Shown: piece by piece, positions 6,691 through 14,820 of the stretch
Layout of the letters: each line of letters opens with the position of its first letter
How positions within the stretch are numbered: position 1 is the stretch's first letter
Assembly (NCBI GenBank): GCA_964614215.1
Contig: CAZTKP010000035.1
Span: forward strand, 1 to 20,641
Source of the DNA: CAZTKP01 sp964614215
Lineage (GTDB): Bacteria; UBP6; UBA1177
Length of the DNA stretch: 20,641 nt
Reading direction: 5' to 3'
The notes under the pieces: generated by a model
Seen by the model: the letters and a program-made list of their open reading frames with translations, nothing else
Database searches by the model: none
Told to the model about the DNA's origin: nothing
Made by a program: the position numbers and the translations under genes

Positions 6691-8888
6691 TTGAGCCAGC
6701 GGATTTCTACATAAAAAACTTTGAATTTAATAAAGATATTTCTGAAAAAATTCAAAGGGATCAGTTTGTAAAGAATTTATGGCCAATAGTTTATTTAATA
6801 AGTGATAGCGGCAAAAGAAAAGCATACGTTGGAGAAACAACGGATGCTAGTTCTAGAGTTAAAAGTCATTTGAGAAATGAAACAAAAAAGGTGTTAACAA
6901 CCATTCATTTTATAGAAAGCAAAAAATTTAATAAATCCGCGACTTTAGATATAGAGTCAAATTTGATTAAATACTTGTCCGGGGATGGAAAATATAAACT
7001 CTTAAACGGAAATCTTGGACTTGCAAATCATAACTACTATCAGAAAAACGAAGTATATTGGGAAATATTTAAGAAAATATGGTCAAAACTTATTGATCTA
7101 AAGATTGCTGAAAAAGATATAGAGACGATTAACAACTCTGATATTTTTAAATATTCTCCTTATAAGTCTCTTTCATATGATCAACAAAAAAGCCTCATTG
7201 GGATACTTAATGGGTTAATAAGTGATGAAAAAAAGAGTGTTTTTGTGGAAGGTGGTGCTGGCACAGGAAAAACAATATTAGCTATTTATCTTTTCAAATT
7301 AATAAATACTGACCCAGATGATTTATATTTGGGTGAGTTCAGTTTAGAAGAAAAAATGATAAGAGGCTTAATAGCTGAACTAAAAGGAAAAAGAGAAAAA
7401 CCAAAAATGGCACTTGTTGTTCCAATGACCTCTTTTAGAAATACGTTGAAAAAAATATTTAAAAATGTGGCTGGTTTGCACCAAAGTATGGTTATAGGGC
7501 CAACGGATCTTTCAAAAGAAGAATATGATATAGTTGTTGTTGATGAGGCTCACAGACTCAGGAGAAGAGTAAATTTAACTAATTATGCTTCTTTTGATGC
7601 TGCAAATAGAAGATTAGGTTTTGAAAAAGAAACCAATGAGCTTGAATGGGTTTTAAAGCAAGGTAAGAAGAGGATTCTTTTTTATGATGAAAACCAGTCA
7701 ATAAAGCCAACTGATGTAATTAAGAAAGATTTTGATAAGATAAAATATGAAAAAAGCACCTCTGTTCTAAAGTTGAGCTCTCAGTTTAGAGTTAAAGGTG
7801 GCAATGGGTTTGTTACTTTCATTGACGATCTTCTGAAAGTTGATGTGAAAAACAAAAAAAAATATGAAATTGATGAAAATTATGAGTTTTTTCTTTTTGA
7901 TTCAATTCGGGAGATGAGTGAAAAAATAAAAGAAAAAGAAGAGGAAGAGCAGCTTTCTAGACTTGTGGCCGGATATTCATGGAAATGGGTTACAAAAGGA
8001 AAGAAAGAGAAAGGCGGTGTAGATATATTTATTCAGGATATGAAGCTAAAATGGAATAGTGACAATATTGAATGGATTAATTCCAAAGATTCAATAAACG
8101 AAGTAGGCTGTATCCATACAACACAAGGTTATGACCTAAATTATGTCGGCGTAATCTTTGGAGAGGAGATAGATTATGATCCTGAGAAAAGTGAAATAAT
8201 AGTAAATAAGGAAAAATACTTTGATGAAAATGGGAAGAAAACAATAAAGTCTCCTAAAAAACTAAAGGAGTACATCCTTAACATATATAAAACAATGATG
8301 TTGAGGGGAATTAAAGGAGCTTACGTTTTTGCTTGCAATGAAAACCTTAGAGAATATTTAAGAAAACACATTCCGGTTTATAAAGAGATTCAAAAACAAA
8401 AATTTGAGATTCTATCTCCTGAAAAAGTGAAGCCGTTTGAAAATGCTGTTCCTATATATGATCTGGAAGTTGCTGCCGGACTTTTTAGTGGTGAGCAAAG
8501 TGTTTTTGAGGATGAAATACGATGGGTTAAAATAGAAGACTTTAATTTGAATAAAGACCTTTTTGTCGCCAAAGTTGTCGGTGAATCAATGAACAAAAGG
8601 ATAAAAAACGGTTCATATTGCCTTTTCAAGGCTAATCCAGTTGGCACAAGAAATGGAAAAGTTGTTCTTGCGAAGCTCCTTGATTCAACTGACACAGAAA
8701 CAGGTGGACACTACACGGTGAAAGTTTATGAAAGTGAGAAAAATTACTCTTTCGATGGATCTTGGAGACATGAAATAATTAAACTCAAACCGGATAGCGA
8801 TGATCCATCATTTGAGCCGATAGTTTTCACTGAAAATATTGATGAAAGAGTGAGCGTAGTGGCTGAATTTATTGCGGAATTGGGGTGA
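6687..8888 (+). CDS. GIY-YIG nuclease - DUF2075 helicase/ATPase - S24 peptidase fusion
   Basis: The protein is 733 aa with three domains. (1) A GIY-YIG nuclease, about 33-100: IVY (34-36), YVG (47-49), Arg57, His61 and the metal-binding Glu90 in DIESNLIKYL, so it looks active. (2) A DUF2075/SF1-like ATPase, about 160-560: Walker A GGAGTGKT (189-196), Walker B VVVDEAHR (283-290), YDENQSI (333-339), SSQFR (364-368), motif V-like HTTQGYDLNYVGVIFG (477-492) and MMLRGIKGAYVF (537-548). (3) A LexA/UmuD-like S24 domain, about 585-733: possible cleavage bond A597-G598 in EVAAGLFSG, Ser634 in VVGESMNKRI, and Lys679 in HYTVKVY as the likely dyad partner. The gene overlaps the MazG-like gene by 4 nt. 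Base composition is clearly A+T-richer than the flanking housekeeping genes, which suggests transfer. The likely role is a DNA-damage- or phage-triggered defence nuclease. The domains are well supported; the role is inference. Confidence 0.9.
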   Translation: MIEPADFYIKNFEFNKDISEKIQRDQFVKNLWPIVYLISDSGKRKAYVGETTDASSRVKSHLRNETKKVLTTIHFIESKKFNKSATLDIESNLIKYLSGDGKYKLLNGNLGLANHNYYQKNEVYWEIFKKIWSKLIDLKIAEKDIETINNSDIFKYSPYKSLSYDQQKSLIGILNGLISDEKKSVFVEGGAGTGKTILAIYLFKLINTDPDDLYLGEFSLEEKMIRGLIAELKGKREKPKMALVVPMTSFRNTLKKIFKNVAGLHQSMVIGPTDLSKEEYDIVVVDEAHRLRRRVNLTNYASFDAANRRLGFEKETNELEWVLKQGKKRILFYDENQSIKPTDVIKKDFDKIKYEKSTSVLKLSSQFRVKGGNGFVTFIDDLLKVDVKNKKKYEIDENYEFFLFDSIREMSEKIKEKEEEEQLSRLVAGYSWKWVTKGKKEKGGVDIFIQDMKLKWNSDNIEWINSKDSINEVGCIHTTQGYDLNYVGVIFGEEIDYDPEKSEIIVNKEKYFDENGKKTIKSPKKLKEYILNIYKTMMLRGIKGAYVFACNENLREYLRKHIPVYKEIQKQKFEILSPEKVKPFENAVPIYDLEVAAGLFSGEQSVFEDEIRWVKIEDFNLNKDLFVAKVVGESMNKRIKNGSYCLFKANPVGTRNGKVVLAKLLDSTDTETGGHYTVKVYESEKNYSFDGSWRHEIIKLKPDSDDPSFEPIVFTENIDERVSVVAEFIAELG

Positions 8889-8973
8889 GCAGTTCCTTCA
8901 ATCTCACCACTAACCCACCTCCAAACTTCCTGTCAACAAAATAACTTCCATCAGGTTTGATCCAATACCTTTT
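8889..8973 (-). pseudogene. possible remnant of an unidentified coding sequence
   Basis: On the minus strand an open frame runs from just after a stop (8974-8976), across this stretch and into the end of the fusion gene. It reads like protein, with KPDGSYFVDRKFGGG and LVVRLKELL. It has no start codon with a ribosome-binding site and is only about 28 aa, so it may be the tail of a gene truncated when the neighbouring island arrived. I do not recognise it. Chance is a real alternative. Confidence 0.25.
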
Positions 8974-8985
8974 TTAATAGAAAAA

Positions 8986-9137
8986 GTAGGACGGCTCAGA
9001 CAACTAGGACAGCTCGGACAATTTGGTAGGACGACTCAGACAACTCAGACAGCTCGGACAAGTTGGTAGGACGACTGGGACAACTGGGACAGCTCGGACA
9101 AGTTAGTAGGACAGTTGGGACAACTGGGACGATTCGG
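8986..9137 (+). repeat. 40-bp tandem repeat, about 3.8 copies
   Basis: Copies begin with GTAGGAC at 8986, 9026, 9066 and 9106, exactly 40 bp apart. The first three are full length and the last is cut at about 9137. Each copy is built from a shorter unit of about 10 bp of the form GAC-N-N-CTC-N-G (for example GACAACTCAGACAGCTCGGA). Most differences between copies are A/G swaps. The array ends about 12 bp before the promoter of the four-helix-bundle gene. Positions 8889-9148 hold no gene that I can support apart from the possible remnant. Confidence 0.85.
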
Positions 9138-9148
9138 GAAAAGAAATG

Positions 9149-9176
9149 TTGACAGGGCAATTAATAAAATTAGAAT
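9149..9176 (+). promoter_or_regulatory. promoter of the four-helix-bundle gene
   Basis: TTGACA (9149-9154), a 16-bp spacer and TAGAAT (9171-9176) form a near-consensus promoter. The expected start is about 9183, which rules out the upstream in-frame ATG at 9146 and supports the start at 9215. Confidence 0.7.
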
Positions 9177-9214
9177 TAAGGATCGATAGCCAAATGACAA
9201 AAAAGGAGAAAACA

Positions 9215-9739
9215 ATGTCTGGTCTTATTCCGAAACATGGTGGTTTCAGAAAGCTCCGTTCTTTTCAGACTGCACAGAAAGTTTATGACGGAACAGTGGT
9301 GTTCTGTAAAAGGTTTGTTTCAAAGTTTTCAAGGACTAACGACCAGATGGTTCAGGCTGCCAGAAGCGGAGTTCAGAATATTGCCGAGGGCAGTCTGGCT
9401 TCTGCTACTTCAAATAAAACAGAACTGAAACTCACAAATGTTGCCAGAGCAAGTCTTGGTGAGCTTTTGTTGGATTATGAAGATTATCTGCGTCAGAACG
9501 GACTTAAGATCTGGGACAAAAATTCATCTGAAGCTTTTGAAGTGAGGTCAGACAGGACCGACATGTCAGACTGGTCGGAGTGGTCAGACGAAAAGTTCGC
9601 CAACACAATGATATGCTTTATCCATCAGGCAAGTTACCTGCTCTGGAGACAGATAAAAAGGCTGGAGGAAGATTTTCTGAATGAAGGTGGTTTCACTGAA
9701 AGGCTTTATCAGGCAAGAAGAAATTCAAGAAAGTATTAG
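9215..9739 (+). CDS. four-helix-bundle (23S rRNA IVP/S23-like) protein with suffix domain
   Basis: The protein is 174 aa. Residues about 10-105 follow the S23/23S-rRNA-intervening-sequence four-helix-bundle pattern: LRSFQTAQKVYD near the start, then MVQAARSGVQNIAEGS (45-60) and SLGELLLDYEDYLR (80-93). A second conserved part, about 126-174 (ANTMICFIHQASYLLWRQIKRLEEDF), fits what I recall as the four-helix-bundle suffix domain. Between them, residues 111-125 are five tripeptides of the form x-Ser/Thr-Asp/Glu (RSD RTD MSD WSE WSD), encoded by 9-bp repeats. I start at ATG 9215 because of AAGGAG (9203-9208) and the promoter at 9149-9176; ATGs at 9146 and 9194 fit worse. The biochemical role of this family is unknown, and it is not embedded in an rRNA gene here. 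Confidence 0.85.
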   Translation: MSGLIPKHGGFRKLRSFQTAQKVYDGTVVFCKRFVSKFSRTNDQMVQAARSGVQNIAEGSLASATSNKTELKLTNVARASLGELLLDYEDYLRQNGLKIWDKNSSEAFEVRSDRTDMSDWSEWSDEKFANTMICFIHQASYLLWRQIKRLEEDFLNEGGFTERLYQARRNSRKY

Positions 9740-9742
9740 AAC

Positions 9743-9781
9743 AAAAAAAGCCTCCAAAGTTTGTCCCATAACTCCGGAGGC
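9743..9781 (-). terminator. rho-independent terminator of the minus-strand lipoprotein genes
   Basis: GCCTCC (9750-9755) and GGAGGC (9776-9781) pair around a 20-nt loop. Read on the minus strand, the stem is followed by seven T (9743-9749). It closes the lipoprotein transcription unit and sits directly behind the convergent four-helix-bundle gene. On the plus strand the downstream T-run is weak (GTTT). Confidence 0.6.
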
Positions 9782-9893
9782 GTTTATCCATAACTGGTAT
9801 GAACACTGTTAATTATACTTGAAATTGATGCTCCGGCAAGTGGAAAATGCCGCTATCCCCTGATTGGATAAGGATCTGGCGATATTTTTTGTT

Positions 9894-10487
9894 TTAATAG
9901 TTCACTCTTATGCACCTGGCGTTATAGCTATCGCCGGGAACTCCGTCATATATCCAGGCATGTTGAAAATCAATAACATAAACACTGAAAATATCGAAAG
10001 TTGCTGTCCACATTCTATCCCAGTCTCCAAGAGAGGAATATTGACCGTTCATTTTGTTTTCTGATGAGAGACATCCTTTGCAGGAATCGGTGAGGCATGT
10101 TTCGGCAGAGTAACAAACATCCGAGACAGGGCATTCTCCGCCGGTTTCTGTTTCAGGACAGTTAATAATTAGCTGTCTTAACTCGGATAATGTGGGAAGC
10201 CGCCAGTCATCATGTCCGTTATACACAAGATTATAACAGTATTCGTTTGCTGTCTGCCAGGTAACTCCGACATAGCCGAGATCATCAAGTATGAGGTAAG
10301 ACCATTCGTAAGTTATTTCATGGTCTTCATTACTGTCTGCATCTTCAGTTTCTGTATCTTCAGTGTCTGTATAGTCGATATCGGTATATTCCTCCGGTCT
10401 GTAACTGTCCTTATAATGAGTTTCATAATAACCACATGAAGTCACAAACAAAGTGCAGGTCACAATAAGAAAGAAAATTGTCCGCAT
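9894..10487 (-). CDS. DUF1566-like lipoprotein
   Basis: The protein is 197 aa. It has a lipoprotein signal MRTIFFLIVTCTLFVTSC, with lipobox VTSC and acylated Cys18. An acidic Asp/Thr/Glu linker (TDTEDTETEDADSNEDHE, about 40-57) follows. The domain after it has the DUF1566 hallmarks: WQTANEYCYNL, DDWRLPTLSELRQLI (93-107), MWTAT (159-163) and a closing ARCIR (190-194). The family is common in surface lipoproteins and its molecular function is unknown. The open frame extends 39 codons further upstream. I chose ATG 10487 because it begins the signal peptide and has AGAGGA (10495-10500) 7 nt before it. It lies 61 nt behind the giant lipoprotein gene on the same strand and probably shares its transcript. 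Confidence 0.88.
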   Translation of the reverse strand: MRTIFFLIVTCTLFVTSCGYYETHYKDSYRPEEYTDIDYTDTEDTETEDADSNEDHEITYEWSYLILDDLGYVGVTWQTANEYCYNLVYNGHDDWRLPTLSELRQLIINCPETETGGECPVSDVCYSAETCLTDSCKGCLSSENKMNGQYSSLGDWDRMWTATFDIFSVYVIDFQHAWIYDGVPGDSYNARCIRVNY

Positions 10488-10548
10488 TATAGATTCCTCT
10501 TCAGTTCTGTTGAAATATCTGGCTATCTCTCTGAAATTATTGCTAATT

Positions 10549-13422
10549 TTATCTCGGACAGTTGGACATTTCAGGTGCCGAAACAGGTCCTTCAGGTGTT
10601 GCATCCGGATGATAGACTGTCATTCCGTTTGCGTTTGAGATTGTGTAGGAACCTCCTTCCGGCGGTGTCAGCTCAACAATATTTGATATCATCATATCTC
10701 CGTAAACAACAGCTTTGAGGCATTGGTCTATCATATAGCATTCACCTGTCGAACAGTCATAGGACAGATTAAACACCATTATGGTCATTCCGTCCGGATC
10801 TCCGACATCTATAAGTCCCGGCTGTATGCTTGTTACGGGAGCCGTTGCCTGAATGGAGGTAATATTATACAGATCGCTTACGATGGAGCCTCTGTACGAT
10901 CCTATTCCTGTAATATCATCACCTGAATAGAATGCGTAGGAAGAATCTCCGGACGGATAGTCATAGATGCTTGCTCCACCCATGTTTCCGTCAAAAGCTA
11001 AGGTCTGAGAGCCAGTTATGTCGTCCTGACGGATAGTTCCGGTGTTGTACAGTCCATTGTGTACATTGAGACTTCCCACAAGTTCCGGAAGAGGTGTACA
11101 GGATGAGAAATCCCAGCTCAGACAGTCCGGATTGCAGACTACAGTACCTGAGTCGTAACCGCCTATATCAGAACAGTTGTATGTGGTGCCTTCGGCTGTG
11201 TCACAGACTTCGCTTCCTGAAACAGTGCCGTCTCCGCAGCTCATCGCTTCACAGGTAGTTCCGGTAAAGCCGTAGCCGATTTCACATTCACAGGTGAAAG
11301 TGTCGTAATCAAGGACCTGACAGTCTCCGTGTCCTCCGCAGTCCTGACCGTCGCATGGACTGAAGCATGTGGTGCCGTTAAAGTAGTATCCCTGTCCTTC
11401 GTCACATTCGCAGGAGTATTCAGTTTCGTTTATTATATTGCAGTCTCCGTAAGTCCCGCACGGATTGCCCTCACAGGGGTTGGTTTCGTAGCAGTTGCTT
11501 TCATCCCATCCCGAGCAGTCGTTATAACAGCTGGCTGTACCGATAACATACGGGCCTATCTCGTCACAGTTTACCATATCTCCCTGTTCACACATTTCCC
11601 AGTTCTGAACGGAGCCGTTTCCGCAGGTTACGGTGTTTCTTGTGCAGTTGTCCATTCCTGAGATTTCCAGAGGACCGAACGGGGTTGCCTCAGGGTGATA
11701 GAGTGCTATGCCTGTTGCGTCACCAAGATGGAAGCTTCCGCCTTCCGGAGGTGTGAGCGTTGTCAGCTGACTTACAGTAATTTCACCTATACCGATTGCT
11801 TTAAGACACACATAGACAGGAACACATCCTGTGCCGCTGCTGCAGTCCATAATTCTGTCAAATATCATCGCAGAAACTTCGTCCGTATAAATTCCCACAG
11901 GCAGAACTCCGTCAGCCATTTCCTCAGAAGGAAAGCCTGCCTGAACTCCGGTCATATTCACAATAGAACCTTCCTGATCGTAACGGTAAGAGAATACAAC
12001 AGGATCGTTTCCGGAATAAGTGGTGTAAGACTGATAACCCATCGTCTGGGAATAAATATCCACAGCTCCGCCGCCGAAACTTCCGATAAAAGCTGTATCT
12101 GATATAGCAATAGGTTCTGTAGCGCTGATAGTATCTGTAAAGTAGTCGCCTGCAAGTACGAAAAGGTCTCCAACGAGTGTCTCATCAGGTGTACAGGATG
12201 AGAAGTCCCAGCTCATACAGCCGGATTCACAGACAAGGGTACCTGTACTACTGTAGCCGCCTGCTTCATCGCAAGTGTGAGGTGTGGCATCAGCGGTGTC
12301 ACAGACTTCATTTCCGGAAACTGTTCCGTCTCCGCAGCTCATTGCTTCGCAGGTTGTGCCGTTAAATCCGTAGCCGCTTTCACAGTTACATGTAAAGTTT
12401 TCAGCATCGATCGATACACATTCTCCGTGAGGTCCGCAGTCCTGTTCATCACATGGATTTACGCAGGTAGTTCCGTCAAAGTAGTAACCGAATCCTTCGT
12501 TACAGTCACATTCGTAGTCAGTTCCGTTAAGTGCTGTACATGTTCCGTATGTTCCGCATGGATCGCTTTCGCAGGGGTCTGTTTCGTAGCAGTTGCTCTC
12601 ATCCCATCCTGAACAGTCATCGTGACAAGTTGCTGTTCCGATAACGTAAGAGCCGATAGTGTCACAGTCAACTTCATCGCCCGGCTCGCATGTTTCCCAG
12701 TCCTCAACTGTCGAGTTTCCGCAGGTGACAGTGATCCAGTCACATGCTTCCATATCCGCAATTGAGATAGGTCCTATCGGTGTGGAGTCAGGATGATAGA
12801 GTGTGATCCCGGCTAGATCTGTTATCGAGAAGTTTCCTCCTTCGGGCGGAGTAAGAGTGTTTATATCGTGAATACCCAGGTTTCCGATACCGACAGCCTT
12901 AAAACATTCATCAACGACTTCACATGTTTCGCCTGAGCAGTCATAGGTCTGGTTGATGATTGATATTGCAACCTCACCTTCTTCAAGTCCCACTGTAACA
13001 GGTCCTTCGACTATGAGCTCATTTGGAAAGAAAGCCTGAACAACATCCATATATGCAAAAGGAGGTTCATTCGTGTAACTCTGTGAAACAATTACAACAT
13101 CCAGAGCCGAATAAGCTGAGGATGAATACTGATTATCTGTGTGTGCATAGATGTTTGTCCCGTTAAAATTTCCATCAAAAGCAACGAAAGTTTCATATTC
13201 AAGCTCAACTGTCTTTATTGTTCCTGTCGTGTAGTCCCCACCGTGAACGACAAGGTCTCCAAGAAGTGCAGCATGAGGTGTACAGCCGGTATAATCCCAT
13301 CCGGTACACTGTTCGTTACAGACAATGTCACCAGATGCGTATCCGCCGTTGGCTTCGCATGGATAGGTCAGACCTTCGTCAGGATCGCAGACCTCATCAC
13401 CGTTGACGCTTCCGTCTCCGCA
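10549..13422 (-). repeat. about 1.09-kb module repeated three times in the giant lipoprotein gene
   Basis: The codons for CGDG fall at 13414-13422, 12328-12336 and 11230-11238, so the steps are 1086 and 1098 bp. The order within each unit is CGDG block, large beta-like domain (LLGDLVVHGGDY / LVGDLFVLAGDY / LVGSLNVHNGLY), CGN-type Cys block, then two EGF-like segments. The last unit ends after the large domain. Copies have diverged enough that they assembled without a gap. Confidence 0.8.
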
Positions 13423-14666
13423 GACAATTTCCTGACATGTTGTGCCGTTGTCAAAATATCCGGTGTCACAGGCACATTCATAAACATCCCAGTCCGAAGG
13501 TGTGCAGGACAGTGCATGTGCTCCGCATGGATCTTCATCGCAGGGATTGATACATACATCAGAACCGTTTTTGTAGTATGTGGAGATACATTCCCATGCG
13601 CAGTCGGCAGGGTCTGTCCACTCGGTGCCTGTCCATGTTATCTGAACATTGCCCGGAATACTCTGAGCATTTGCAGGAGCATTATCGTTACATGCAACCG
13701 TCTTTGTATCGCTTACGCAGTCACCNNNNNNNNNNNNNNNNNNNNNNNNNNNNNNNNNNNNNNNNNNNNNNNNNNNNNNNNNNNNNNNNNNNNNNNNNNN
13801 NNNNNNNNNNNNNNNNNNNNNNNNNTCCATGTTATCTGAACATTGCCCGGAATACTCTGGGCATTTGCAGGTGCATTGTCGTTACATGCAACCGTCTTTG
13901 TATCGCTTAAACATTCGCCTTCTTCCAGATGGTAGTCGGTGATACATTCCCATCCGCATTTAGCTGGATCGGTCCATCCGTCAGCTGTTGTGAATGTTAT
14001 TTCCACAGGCACCTCAGAAAGAACTGTTGAATTTGCAGGATTTCCGACATTCGTATTGTCACAATAGACCATTTTGCTGTTGATACAGTCACTTCCACCA
14101 TCGAGAGTGTAGTTGAAATCACATGAACATTCTGCTATGCCATCGAGATTTTCATCAGTACAAACTGTTTTGTTATCATCGGTACACGGATTTATCGGTG
14201 AGCAGGGATCGATGTAAACGTCATCATCGTTGATCTCAGAATCGTCGTCTGCATCTTCATCAGGTTCAGCGTCAGCATCTCCAGTATTTCCAGTGTTGCC
14301 TGTATTTCCTGTGTCACCTGTGTTACCAGTGTTACCTGTGTTTCCAGTATCACCAGTATTTCCAGTGTCACCAGTGTCACCAGTGTCACCAGTGTCACCA
14401 GTGTCACCAGTATTCCCGGTGTTTCCTGTATCTCCAGTATTACCGGAATCACCCGTGTTCCCAGTATCACCAGTATTTCCAGTATCTCCAGTATCTCCAG
14501 TGTCCCCGGAATCACCTGGGTCCATATCGTCCTGGTTGTCCTCTGTGTCCTCTATGTCCGCGTCACTCTGAGTTGAGTCCTCATCGTTGCCGGGTACAAC
14601 CTTTTTGTCCTCACCGCATGATGCAATGAGTGTTAATAAAAAGAATAAAACCAAAAGCTTTTTCAT
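10549..14666 (-). CDS. giant modular Cys-rich surface lipoprotein (EGF-like, CGDG repeats); gene interrupted by assembly gap
   Basis: I read this as one gene in two visible pieces (14666-13826 and 13725-10549) on either side of 100 N. The pieces lie in different frames, as expected if the gap length is arbitrary. The N-terminus is a lipoprotein signal (MKKLLVLFFLLTLIASC, Cys17), so the protein is anchored in the outer or inner membrane. An acidic stretch and Asp/Asn-Thr-Gly triplets follow (51-129). Then come Cys-rich units around VACNDNAPANAQSIPGNVQITW, and three large modules. Each module has EGF-like segments (NPCDEQDCGPHGEC type), a CGDGxxxGxEVCD repeat (Myxococcus Cys-rich repeat type), and a domain of about 175 aa from VGDL to HPDxTPxGP. 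The start has GGAGGGA (14671-14677). The function is unknown; cell-surface adhesion or interaction is the usual guess. True length cannot be known because of the gap. Confidence 0.85.
13632..13909 (-). repeat. near-identical Cys-rich repeat copies flanking the assembly gap
   Basis: An 84-bp segment at 13632-13715 recurs at 13826-13909 with about three mismatches. It encodes SDTKTVACNDNAPANAQSIPGNVQITW. The gap lies between the copies, so more copies are probably missing from the assembly. Confidence 0.85.
13726..13825. other. assembly gap of 100 N
   Basis: Exactly 100 N, the usual placeholder for a gap of unknown size, inside the giant lipoprotein gene. It should not be read as sequence. Confidence 0.99.
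14280..14516 (-). repeat. 9-bp coding repeats for Asp/Asn/Ser-Thr-Gly triplets
   Basis: Residues 51-129 of the giant lipoprotein consist almost only of GDT, GNT and GDS tripeptides, so the DNA has a 9-bp period (CCAGTGTCA, CCAGTATTT, CCTGTGTTA variants on the plus strand). The variation is mostly in wobble positions and Asp/Asn switches. It forms a flexible or calcium-binding-like stalk after the lipid anchor. Such arrays can change length by slippage. Confidence 0.85.
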
Positions 14667-14763
14667 AGCTTCCCTCCGAAAAAAAAGTTTGTGAACATGG
14701 TAATATATATTTAATTTAATTTCTTTTCAAATTTTTAGATTAATCTTATAGCGAACTACAATA

Positions 14764-14794
14764 TTGCAAATTCTTTTCTTTTATTTATTATAGT
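14764..14794 (+). promoter_or_regulatory. weak candidate promoter for the ribE gene series
   Basis: TTGCAA (14764-14769) and TATAGT (14789-14794) are 19 bp apart, longer than ideal, in a very A+T-rich 150-bp region between divergent genes. It must also hold the minus-strand promoter for the giant lipoprotein, which I could not place confidently. No FMN (RFN) riboswitch is visible. Confidence 0.3.
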
Positions 14795-14820
14795 GTCCGT
14801 AGGAACTTTCGGAGTTAGTG

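Noticed and set aside
8986..9137. CRISPR array
   Set aside because: The units abut each other directly with no unique spacers, so this is a simple tandem repeat.
9545..9592. Diversity-generating retroelement variable region
   Set aside because: There is no reverse transcriptase, and the variation is repeat copy/period rather than adenine-directed substitution against a template repeat.
10549..13830. Separate gene starting inside the N run
   Set aside because: The apparent Met lies at the edge of the gap, and the sequence continues the same Cys-rich repeat seen on the other side. One interrupted gene is simpler.
13141..13839. Plus-strand frame across the gap region
   Set aside because: It is antisense to the Cys-rich repeats, contains the N run and has no start signal.
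14230..14571. Plus-strand open frame rich in Val-Pro-Ser-Pro repeats
   Set aside because: It is the antisense reading of the GDT/GNT triplet repeats of the giant lipoprotein. It has no ribosome-binding site and its pattern is explained fully by the 9-bp repeat.
14678..14820. FMN (RFN) riboswitch ahead of riboflavin synthase
   Set aside because: The region is about 140 bp of A+T-rich DNA without the conserved RFN stems and AGGG boxes.
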